64,000 bases of DNA, from positions 1 through 64,000 of the forward strand of contig JAZGUH010000621.1 in NCBI GenBank assembly GCA_037893225.1. Reading direction: 5' to 3'. Positions 12,401-24,400 of this stretch are shown here, in pieces. Both the position numbers and the translations under genes were made by a program. The notes beneath the pieces were generated by a model, which was not told the origin of the DNA, ran no database searches, and saw only the letters and a program-made list of their open reading frames with translations. The stretch is from Hippasteria phrygiana. Taxonomy: Eukaryota > Echinodermata > Asteroidea > Valvatida > Goniasteridae. Within the stretch, counting starts at the first letter, position 1; every line of letters begins with the position of its first letter.

Positions 12401-15400
12401 ATAAAATTCGGATAACCGGATTTTGAAATCTCTGATTTCTCCCACCACCGTTTCGATTACGTCACATTGTATAATTTTGGTCGAAAAGTATAGTCAAGGA
12501 ATTATTCAGCTTGAGCTCTTGTGCTAGAAACTCACCTGCAATGTTTGCTGCCTTAAACCTAACCCTCCAGGGCTTTTTGGCTGGAACCCTGCTAGAGGCA
12601 TCAGATTGCATACGTTAGTCACATTGACTGGTTTTCACTTTGAAAATTCCCCACAAATGACATTTTTTTATTTATTTATTTATTCCATTTCTTTACCCAG
12701 GGTGTGCCCAAACAGTTTAAAACTGGTTTCCATTTGGGGCCCTGCATATTATTATTTACACATTTATACAAAATATTTAAACAAATACAATAATGTTTAC
12801 ACAAATAAATCTATTTTCGGTTAACTTTTCAACTCTCCAGTAGAAGCCTATTGCTGATTTACGGGATGGGCGAAAAACTCTTGAAAAAACCTTTTAGGGT
12901 GAAAAACAAGGGGAAATTCCCATCCGGCTTCAAAGTATTTTAGCAACCAAGTTTATAACTCCGCAGATCAGCGTAAATGGCAGAAATATCACTGATAGAT
13001 GGCTTTACGTAGCTCCGATTTAAATGTACTTAAGGAGTTTATGGTTCTCATTTGTTTAGGCAGATTATTCCATATACTGGCACCACTCACAGCAAAACTT
13101 GTCACGTAGCATTCCTTTTTTGGCGAAAGGAACTTTCAGTGCCATTTGGGTCGATTGCCATGTTTCACGAATCACTGTAAGTGGTGTGAACAGATTTGTC
13201 ATATGTACAAAGGAGTCATTTTGTTAAGGCTTTTGAAAACAAGGATAGCCTTTTTGGACTGAACTCTTTCATTAAAAGGAATCCAATTTAGTCTGGCAAA
13301 CATATCAGCTGAGGGGGTGAGGGAGGTACATTTAAGGATTATCCGTGCGGCTCTTTTCAGACATTGTGTATGTTAATTCTGTTACGGGTACTCGATTCCA
13401 TAATCTGGAAACCGGTTCCTGACATTAGTGGGCGGGTATTCATTTACACGGTTCGGATGCACAGCCCTAGCCAGAGTAGTGCCCAAGTTAAACAAGAGTC
13501 CTACCACTGCATATTTGTTTTCCCCATTTTGTTCTCTTTCTACATAGATGACGTTGACAATCTCTTAGACGAAGAGGAATTCTTGAAGCAAGGAGCCTTG
13601 CAGACCATCTCCGATAACCCTGTCATCTCGAGGGCAAGAGCCAGTCTCCCCAGTCAGTTGCAGATCTTCAAGGTGGACAACAACAGAGTTGGTAAGAATG
13701 GCCTTAGGGATCATTTCATATTTAAAGTGGTAAAAATAGCGGTACCGTTTTCTTTTACCAGCATTAATTCACAGCTGACTGATATATGTAACTCGCTCCA
13801 GAAAAAAAGTGACATAAGTCGCGCTATGCATTTACGTGTAATGGCCCTTTCAAAGTTGAGGGTGACATTTTTAATCCAAATTCTTTTTCTTCTTTTTTTG
13901 TCTTTAAATGACATCTTAAATTTCTAAAGTTTCAGATTTGGTGCACAACAATGTTGATTTCAGTAAATAAAGTGAAAAAAATCACCTTTTCAGAGTACCA
14001 AATGAAAGCTTACATTGAGGGCTTTCCAAACATACATAAAACTAATTTTATATTATTTTGCGACAAAATATACCTTATTCCAGAGCGGGTCACATATGCT
14101 CACTTTATAAGCCCCCTGGCTTCCCATTCATCAGCTAGGTTTGAGGTGCGGAATGCGGTGCCGCAAAGAAAAACAGCGGTCCCGCAATTAATACCGCATC
14201 ATGCTTACTTTTTCATCAGTTCATGAGATATCCATAGGGCTGTCCTGAACATACCGAATATTTGATCGTCAACCAAATGATCGAATACCTTTTTGCCGGT
14301 TCAAATATTCGGAAAAAATATATGCACGTACAGATACTGACTCTCATACTAATTTTAATAATAGACAAATCACAGTTTACGCATAGCATGCGTCCCCGAG
14401 GGTATTAAAAATGTCATATCCCACATCACAGCAGTCAACAATTGTTTTGTTATATCTCCAAACCCAGTTTTTTCAGTTCAGCTTGCCTTGCTCGGTGGAA
14501 ATTAACTCAAACAAATCACGCGATCAAAACGGCTGATCGTCTGCTAGTTCGCTGCTCCCATTATAGTTTACCACCGTCAACAGTGTAGGTGAAAATTGCA
14601 TGCGTAACAATGATACAGCTCAATAGCTAACTAGCTGGCTGATGTGTGATATCATGCTTGGAGTGTGACAGTCGTTTTTATACACCGGACACGTGATCGT
14701 TCTAGGCCAATGAAAATACAGTATGCAAGACAGAGATATAACAAAATAATTTAGTATTCGTCAAACAATCCACAAGGGAAACTGACTAGGTAAATTTGAA
14801 TACATTTTCAAAGTGAACAAAGAAACTGGCAGGAGCGGGATTCGAACCTGCGACCTCCTGGTTACCGTACCGGCGCTCTACCAACTGAGCTGTCTTGCCC
14901 TATGTTGGCGGTCTCCCAAATTGTCAGTATCTTTGTTCGGGTGGGCGCTAGTCAGAAGTCATAAACCCAGAATGCCGTATAGCCAGGGATCACACCCAAT
15001 TTTACGATACAACCTGGGAAGTGACATTGTGGGGATCACTCAATGAGGATACGACTTTTTAACTTATAATTCGTCAAACAATCCACAAGGGAAACTGACT
15101 AGGTAAATTTGAATACATTTTCAAAGTGAACAAAGAAACTGGCAGGAGCGGGATTCGAACCTGCGATCCTCGGGTTACCGTACCGACGCTCTACCAACTG
15201 AGCTATCTTGCCCTATGTTGGCGGTCTCCCAAACTGTCAGTATCTTTGTTCGGGTGGGCGCTAGTCAGAAGTTATAAACCCAGAATGCCGTATATTGCCG
15301 CAGAATTTCCCTTGTGGATTGTTTGACGAATTATAAGTTAAAAATGTCGTATCACTCATTGAGTGATCCCCACAATGACGCTTCCTAGGTTGTATCGTAA

Positions 15401-18400
15401 AATTGGGTGTGATCCCTGGCTATACGGCATTCTGGGTTTATGACTTCTGACTAGCGCCCACCCGGACAAAGATACTGACAATTTGGGAGACTGCCAACAT
15501 AGAGCAAGATAGCTCAGTTGGAAGAGCGCCGGTACGGTAACCCGGAGGTCGCAGGTTCGAATCCCGCTCCTGCCAGTTTCTTTGTTCACTTTGAAAAAAG
15601 AATTTAGTAGTATTTTGTTTCTTGATGTTTGCAAATGTTGTATATTATCTTTAACCTCATGAAAAAGGACGACGGCCAAAAGGACGACGGCCATAGCTGT
15701 GGCCATAGCCGTAGCCATAGCCGAGGTTTGAAAAAGCTCACCCGGGTGGTTGACGTCTGTTTCAACTACATGTACATGTATACTGTTTTTGAATGGGAGT
15801 GTAATAAGGGGATAAAATTGTGACGACCCGGTCTTTACCACGTCAATAATAACCGAGGAGGGGCGTGACCGCTGTTAATGGATCTATTAACAGCAGTCAC
15901 GACCCTTTGAGGTTTTTATTGACTGGTAAAGACCGGGTCGTCACATTTTTATCCCCATTCATAAATGCCTTCTTACGAAAAATGCAAAAACCTCCCGTAA
16001 AGAGGACAAAATGCAAAGCCTTTTCACCCTACTTTTTCTCCCATTTGCTCAGTACAAAACACATGCGCCGCGCCTGTCTGTCGTGTGCGCGTACGCACAC
16101 GCAAGAGATGCAGCGTTTTATACGCATGCATTAGCGTTGTCTTACATTGTGAATTTCAGTACATCTAAGTTGTGCACGTATATACGCTCCCCCTGCCCCT
16201 GTTGCGTATCGGCTGAGAACAGCTGTATGACGCGCCGTGTTTAAACAACTTCTAGCCGTGTTTAAACAACCGTTTAAACACACCCACGTGACAGGCTCTA
16301 GACTAAATAGGGATAGTGAAACTCGCTGAGGCATTTATGAATGAATATTTAAAGTGTGCCCATTTTTTGCTTTTACGCTTAGCTGCACAGCCCCGATCTT
16401 GGCATACCAGCACCCCATCAATTAGCCTTTTAGAGGTATGGCGGACACAATAGGAGAGCGCTATTTGATTTGGGTAAACCTTTGAGCAAGTTCGGGTGCT
16501 GCTGATCTAGTCCCTTTTTGTCAATTTTGCGATTCAAATCACGCATGCGTGGTCTGTTTTCACTCGAACGCATCTAGTCGATCAACTACGTCAAATCTAG
16601 TTTGTGTAGCAACAACAAACTGTAAAGAATGTCGTCTGCTAATTGTTAACGAAGCAAATGTCGGTACGTCATTTATATTTTCTTTTATTTATTTCTCTTA
16701 TTTTCTTTACTTAACTTTAGAGCAATAAATAATGTATTATCTTATTGCAAAGAGTTATTACCATTGGACAAAGCTAACAATTTACCGTAAACGTTTGCAA
16801 AACTTGTCCAGTTTACCTATCCTCCATCTTGAAACCGTGACGTAACTCGCGAGTGACTAGAGAAACCATGGTCCGGGGCTAGGTTGATCCAGTTGGACTA
16901 GCTAGTCAGACCACGCAGCGTTCGAGTGACATCTAGATTGACTATGGTTAAGTCTAGTCACTCTGGTCGCCCAACCGAACTTGCTCTTTTGTGCCATACA
17001 AAAGGTTTACCCAAATCAAATAGCGCCCTCCTATTGTGTCCGCCATACCTCTAAAAGGCTAATAACAGGCCTGAGGCAAGGGGCTAACAGCTTCAACTTA
17101 TTCATTCAGAGCTGCCAACCAGTACGGATTTTCCGTATTTGGAATGGAAATTTATGAATTCAATTACATGTATGAATTCAAGTATGTATTCTGAAATGAG
17201 TTTGAAAAGGTTGGTAATTTTGTAGCTCTGTGCATTGTGATTCTGGGCTTCCTGAATCATGATGGTGTCTAATCCCCCTCAGTGTTGTAGTCCAGACCAT
17301 TTCAAGACCATGCCCAAGACCATGCCCAAGACCATGCCCAAGACCATGCCCAAGACCATGCCCAAGACCATGCCCAAGACCATGCCCAAGACCATGCCCA
17401 AGACCATGCCCAAGACCATGCCCAAGACCATGCCCAAGACCATGCCCAAGACCATGCCCAAGACCATTCACAAGACCAGCTTGTAACAGCCACAAGTAAC
17501 AGGCATAAACCATGACAAAGGAATGCTTTTGTTACAGTTCATTTGAATAGCTTAAAGGGACACATTGCCTTCAAATGTCATGAAATGTTGCTGTTTGGAA
17601 ATGTTCCTTATCTTTTATAAGAGTTGTTCATGCAAAAAAACACCTATAATGTGTTGTAATTTATTAGTGAGTGGTGATTACAAAACAAAAAATTGGCCGC
17701 TGAACAGACTTATTTCCAGTAGTAAATACCACTGTCTAAATAATGCGCAAAATACGCTGTAAGAGTCTTTAGGCTGGCGCCGCAGCCAGTGGCCTTGTGA
17801 ACCTATCAGATGATCGCCAGGTACAATTCTCCACCTCGCGACACATATCGCCAGTGCTGCGCGCCGTGCCACAGTACATCAAAATGGATCAACAAAACGT
17901 ACTTTAACCAGATGCGACTGGAGATACGACTGGTGAACACGGTCCGCCATTTTGTGGAGTCAAAAATTTGGTTCTACAAAATGGCGGACCGTTATTTGTC
18001 ACGAAATTAAACAAAAACCACGCAATTTGAAGGGATGGTTATGTAAATCTTTATATTCTACTTTTGAAAAAGCTTCCCAACCATATCCATTTCAGTTTTA
18101 TAGCCCAAATCGCAAAATCCAAAGCAATGTGTCCCTTTAAGACTTGGATTAAGACTGCTTGTCTTGTGCTGGTCTTGTGCTGGTCTTGTGTGGTCTTGTG
18201 ATGGTCTTGTGTGGTCTTGTGATGGTCTTGTGTGGTCTTGTGATGGTCTTGTGATGGTCTTGTGTGGTCTTGTGATGGTCTTGTGATGGTCTTGTGTGGG
18301 TCTTGTGTGGTCTTGTGAGGTCTTGTGATGGTCTTGTGTGGTCTTGTGATGGTCTTGTGTGGTCTTGTGATGGTCTTGTGTGGTCTTGTGTGGTCTTGTG

Positions 18401-21400
18401 ATGGTCTTGTGTGGTCTTGTGATGGTCTTGTGATGGTCTTGTGATGGTCTTGTGATGGTCTTGTGATGGTCTTGTGTGGTCTTGTGATGGTCTTGTGTGG
18501 TCTTGTGATGGTCTTGTGTGGTCTTGTGATGGTCTTGTGTGGGTCTTGTGTGGTCTTGTGATGGTCTTGTGATGGTCTTGTGTGGTCTTGTGATGGTCTT
18601 GTGATGGTCTTGTGTGGTCTTGTGATGGTCTTGTGATGGTCTTGTGTGGTCTTGTGATGGTCTTGTGTGGTCTTGTGATGTCTTGTGATGGTCTTGTGAT
18701 GTCTTGTGATGTCTTGTGATGGTCTTGTGATGTCTTGTGATGGTCTTGTGTGGTCTTGTGTGGTCTTGTGTGGTCTTGTGTGGTCTTGTGTGGTCTTGTG
18801 TGGTCTTGTGTGGTCTTGTGTGGTCTTGTGTGGTCTTGCGTGGTCTTGCGTGGTCTTGCGTGGTCTTGCGTGGTCTTGTGTGGTCTTGCGTGGTCTTGCG
18901 TGGTCTTGCGTGGTCTTGCGTGGTCTTGCGTGGTCTTGCGTGGTCTTGCGTGGTCTTGCGTGGTCTTGCGTGGTCTTGCGTGGTCTTGCGTGGTCTTGCG
19001 TGGTCTTGCGTGGTCTTGCGTGGTCTTGCGTGGTCTTGCGTGGTCTTGCGTGGTCTTGCGTGGTCTTGTGTGGTCTTGTGTGGTCTTGTGTGGTCTTGTG
19101 TGGTCTTGTGTGGTCTTGTGTGGTCTTGTGTGGTCTTGTGTGGTCTTGTGTGGTCTTGTGATGGTCTTGTGATGGTCTTGTGTGGTCTTGTGATGGTCTT
19201 GTGTGGTCTTGTGATGGTCTTGACTACAACACTGATCCCCCTGTCCATTTCAAATAGAAAAATCATATCCAAGGGTTTCAATGTGTATAATACAGTGTGT
19301 ATAGATTCCATTGAATCCACTGCACTATACAGGTATTCACTCTCCGGTGTTCACCTTTTTAAATTTTCAGGAGTCTTTGCCAAGCGTTCGATACCCAAGC
19401 GCACCCAGTTTGGGCCACTGGAAGGCAAGATGATTCGACCAGAGTTTATGCACAAAGAGGCCATGAAATGGCTGGTGAGTTCATACAGTAGGTCTTAGCT
19501 TCTTCCATAAAATGAGACCGCTTAACCCTAACCCTCCAGGGTATTTTGGCTAGAAACCCTGCCAGACGCATCAGATTGCATACTTTGTCACATTGACTTG
19601 TGTGCAGAGTGCAGCAAGGTCAAGCTGTCACCACAGATGCACTGTGCTGCGTCTGGCAGGGTTAGGCATAAAAGAGAATTTTAGATATCAGAATTTTTAA
19701 TAATCGATATATCGGAGATCCAACATATATTTGATATATCGATTATACCTTGTACAAGTTAAAGACTGAGGCGGCACTTGATTCACCGGTTTAGAGATTG
19801 ATCCACCGCATTTTTTTGTAGCTAGTCCAAAAAATATAGATAGGCTGGGCGGCGACCGGGTACGGGGTATATTTTTCAATTTTCATAATGTCAATTTAAG
19901 GCCGATTCGTACTCGTGAATGCAAGCACGAATTTGTGACGTCGGGGCAAAGTTTTCGCGCTGCGAATTCACAAAAGTTGAACATGTTTCTATAAGTTTAT
20001 TTTTCAGCTTATGCCTCCAAAAAATATTACCGATGTGCAAGCAAATTTTGTTGATGCATTGTACAGCATTGAAGTGTTAATGATTTTGCCAAATTGGTTG
20101 CTGCATTATGCGTGCCAATCATCTAGTAACCACGCCCTTAAGTTTTGTATTAGTTCAATTATGTAACCCGTTGGCTGATGACGAACATGCATGATGCATA
20201 TCGCACACATGTTGCACATCAAGTCTTGACTAGTCTAGTCTAGGAGCCGGAGATCGTGGATTTGGTTTTAGCCCAGGAATGCAGTGAGAGAATGTGGGGA
20301 AGTACAAGTAGCAGACAATGGAACTTCTACAAATCAATTAAGCCAAAAAATGTCTTAATCCTTAACCCTAACCCCCTAGACCCTTTTTGCTCGGAACCAT
20401 CCTCAATCCTGGAAAATCCTCCGATTACCCTGCCCCAAAAAATGCATTCATCCTCAATCCTCCAAAATCCTCATGTGCTTTAAACACCGTTCATCCTCAA
20501 TCCTCCAAAACCCTCTGCTTGAAACACCATTCATCCTCAATCCTCCAAAATCCTCTTTTAAAAAAAATACCATTCATCCTCAATCCTCCAAAATCCTCTT
20601 TTTTTTAAAATACCATTCATCCTCAATCCTCCAAAATCCTCCAAAACTGCAAGGAGGATTTTGGAGGATTGTGGTGGGTTAGGGTTAATGTCACACAGCT
20701 TTACCTAGAGCAAATTGCTCCAATATTTATTTTAACCAATCTCGGCAATGGGAGTTTGAGCCTCCCGAACATCTGTTGGGGCAGTTTCCTTTGAGGTTTG
20801 ACACTGATAGGGGAGATAAAATGGAATTCACTGAGAACAGCACATCATGTTGCGCCGCTTGGCAAGTCGTGATATATTTTCATTTATTCCCAGTCACAAG
20901 AACAATTTGCTGCCAAGTTTATTTGACGGCAAATGTTAAAAACCAAGTAAGACCACAATCGGGAGGTTTATTTTGACGATGATCTGACACACTTTCAATA
21001 TTTTCGATATCAGTCCTCAGTATCGACTTTTTTATATTTCAATATGATTAAAAAAAAATGCTATTGGCGATATATAATATCGAATAATCAAGTATATGTG
21101 ACCCGCTCCAGTAAAAGGTGATATAAGTCGTGCTATGCATTTACGTGTAATAGCCCTTTCAACTTTAAGAGGGCGAAATTTTTCGTCAAAATTCGTTTTA
21201 GGTTTGGTGCACAACAATGTTGATTTTAGTGAATAAAGTGAACAAAATAACCTTTTTAAAGTGCATTGTTCCATTGCATTGTATAAGAACTAGCTATTCC
21301 AAAGCCTGTTTTCTCTGTTGTGCAATTTCAACTCCATAGAACTAATTAATATGCAAAAACGTGATATCTCCAAAACGGAAAGGGCTTTGGACCTCTATCG

Positions 21401-24400
21401 TGTACCAAATGAAAGCTTACATTGCGGGCTTTACAAACATACATAAAACTCATTTTTCATATTTTGCGATATAATATACCTTTTTCCAGAGCGGGTCACA
21501 TATTATCGATGCATCGATGGACCCTAACCGGCCAATGTATTTATCTTCAAACAAACCACAAGGGAAACTGACTAGGTAAATTTCAATAAAGTTTCAAAGT
21601 GAACAAAGAAAACTGGGATTTGAACCTGCAACCTCCGGAATACCGTACTGGCGCTCTACCAACCAGGCTATCTTGCCCTATGTTGGCGGTCTCCCAAATT
21701 GTCAGTGTCTTTGTTCAGTGGGCGCTAGTCAGAAGTCATAAACCCAGAATGCCGTATAGCCAGGGATCACGCCCAATTTTACGATACAACCTGGGAAACG
21801 ACATTGTGAATAAAGCAAAAAGGAGGATCATTTGGTAGACAAAATCCCCAATTTACTTCTTGTAATTTCCTCCAATTCTTCTCATTTTCGCATTTTGGTT
21901 ATTCTCACACTGTTGTTCCCATGGAACCATTTGACGGCCCATAATTTGAGCATTCCCTATTAAACATTTTTTTAAATTGTCAAATGGTGCAACTGGCTAG
22001 TGAAGTTTGATAAGGGCTAGTGAAATGTAAAGTTGACTAGCCCAGGGGGCTAGTCAGGGAAAAAATAGCACAAGGTCTGGCGATGTACATGTATGCTATA
22101 TCTTGTCAGTGGAAAATGTCTTCCTTCAAAATCTCTGCAAATTTTGTTGCAGCAAAATGCCCATGTTTGTCAAAGAAAAACCATCTCGACAAGTGTTAGC
22201 GTGGCACGATGAGTGAGTGTCATAAAACGTTTGCATTTGACTAACCTAACTAAGAATGCAGATTTTGGTTCCTCTGGTATGTTTTGCTCTTGGAACAGCA
22301 CACCAGGCTGTGATAATTCATCACAGTCATTCATTGCTTGAACTGTTGAATGAGAAAGTGTTACACAGCCTTTGGTGCCGCATTGTAGGGTGATAGCAGA
22401 TGCCTGAACCTGCAAAATACTCCAGTGGGTTTGGATAAACACCCCAGTCACCTCAATCCTCCCAATCCTCCCAAATCATCCAGCACCAGATTGTGCCTGA
22501 TGACCTGGATCCTCCATTTTCCTCAAGAGGCAGAAATCCTCTAATGCCCTCAATCCTGCAAAATCCTCCGTTGCTTCAACTTCCAAAGACCCTCAATCCT
22601 CCAAATTCCTCCATTTGGCAAAGAGGATTTTGGAGGATTTGGGAAGGTTAGGGTTAATCAATATGTTTTCTTTTCCCGTCATGCTATCAGGTGAAGCGCG
22701 ATGACAAGGATGTCTACCTGGACTGCAGCGATGAGCATGAGAGTAACTGGATGGGCTTCATCCGGCCGGCCAAACGCTACAGTGAGCAGAACCTGATCGC
22801 CTTCCAGATGGACAACGCCATCAACTTCGCCACCATCAAGACGGTGGAGGCCAAGACGGAGCTGAAGGTCTGGTATGCAAAGTCCTACGCTGAGCTGATT
22901 GGGGAGAAGGTGTTGGAGATCACAGCTGAGGAAGCAGCAGGTGGGTGAACCTCATCCATCCATCTTCATTTTCATCTTGCACAGTGTGCAAAATGCCAGC
23001 TGTTTGTGGCAGAACAGGTCATTTATCGCACAACTAGTGTATGTCCCCACAATTACGGTGCGTGACTGTGTGGATTTCCCCAGAATTAAACATTTGGCTT
23101 TCTTCAGGCTTCTAAGCTACAGTGCGAGATGCACTTTTGAGAAATCCTTGGTTTCATATTACCAGAAAGAATTAAAATAATAAAATATCATTTGTCCAAA
23201 CTGTCAAACTATTCATGAAACGAATTACATGTAGATATCCCTGAAATATTTCACCATTTAAAAAGCCTGCAGGCCTTATTGCTCTTCTAGTACGTTTATT
23301 TATTTTGGCAATATCACATCAATTCCAATCTCGAGCTCAGCCAGTTCTTGTCTTTTTTTGAAATTGAACATTACCTACTTGTCTTGTCCCCGAACCATGA
23401 ATTGTCTGCCTTGCTGATGGATAACTGCCGTAGTGCTGGATAATTTGAGTCTTGACTTTAAGTCGTCCCTCACAAAGCCTAATCGGGAATTGGTATTGAA
23501 TTTTGATGCATCCAATTTGAAACCTTTCTCCACGTACAGTCTACTCCCGTTAGTACGAAATCCGCGGGACCGTGTGAAATTGTTCGTACATGTTTATCTT
23601 TGTTGTTTTCAACGTGTTCTATGCTTCATGGATTAGAGATTCTTTATGTTACTACGAAGGAGAAAGGCAGAAATAACGAAGGGTAATCAAGGTTTAACCT
23701 GGGGGTAGGGCAGGGTTTAAGGGTACCTTGCGGTGCATGGCACTTACCCCTTTTTTGCTTCTGTATTTCCCCCAAGAATTTTGGTCTGTTTTCATGTTTG
23801 TGTTTTCCTTTGACAGAGCTTCAGGACAAGGAAAACTCCTGGCCGTGTTTTGAGTGCAGTCGCAAATTCCGCACATCGGACTTACTCCAGAAGCACCTAA
23901 CGACACATGATGTCGTGCACATTCGCTCATCTCGTGGCCGACCTAGGGGCAGACGAGGCCGCCCCCGCAAGTACCCAGAGGGATACCAGCGAAAGCAGAT
24001 GGTGGCCCAGGCCAAGCTGCGCCAGTCCCGCCGGATTCAGCGGAAGAAGCCTGAGATGTACCACTGCAACATGTGCCCCAAGGCTTTCCCCCGACTCTAC
24101 AGCCTCCAGCGGCACATGGTAATGCACTCTGGAGAGAAAAATTTCACCTGCAATGTCTGCAACAAGACCTTTGCCCATATCTACAACCGCACCCGACACT
24201 TGCGACGCCATGAGGAGAAGGGGGAGTACCCTGGCATGCCGCTGAGCAAGCAGTCCACGCAGTCCAGCTGGGGCTGTGACAACTGCGATCTGGAGTTTGA
24301 AAGCGAGGAGCTGCTGAACCTGCATGAGCTGACACACTCGCCATCACTGACCGACCCGGAATGGGATGAGGGAGAAGAAGGGCCAATGGCTGTGGCCGCA

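Larger units (their letters stand above)
17280..19234. mobile_element. hAT-like element with internal hypervariable minisatellites (CAGTGTTGTAGTC ends, TSD ATCCCCCT)
   Basis: The termini CAGTGTTGTAGTC and GACTACAACACTG are perfect inverted repeats, flanked by perfect 8-bp ATCCCCCT at 17272-17279 and 19235-19242. The interior comprises a 12-bp (AAGACCATGCCC) array at 17304-17470, a conserved block with ATGACAAAGGAATGCTTTTG at 17513-17532, a nested TTAA-flanked element at 17552-18140, and a roughly 1.07-kb GGTCTTGTG(A)TG-type array. The element lies in PRDM10 intron 4. No transposase is encoded. Confidence 0.88.

Noticed and set aside
15502..15575. Functional tRNA gene
   Set aside because: The head folds as a tRNA, but the anticodon loop lacks U33 and a stem pair, and the same sequence occurs in several SINE copies.
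18058..19320. 420-codon open frame on the - strand (HKTTQD-type repeats) and overlapping + strand frames
   Set aside because: They are translations of the GGTCTTG minisatellite; frames are open on both strands because the array lacks stop triplets. There is no start context, splice logic or conserved domain.
19522..20370. CCCTAACCCT motifs as interstitial telomere
   Set aside because: Only one or two telomere-like hexamers at each element end; they belong to the TIR of short elements.
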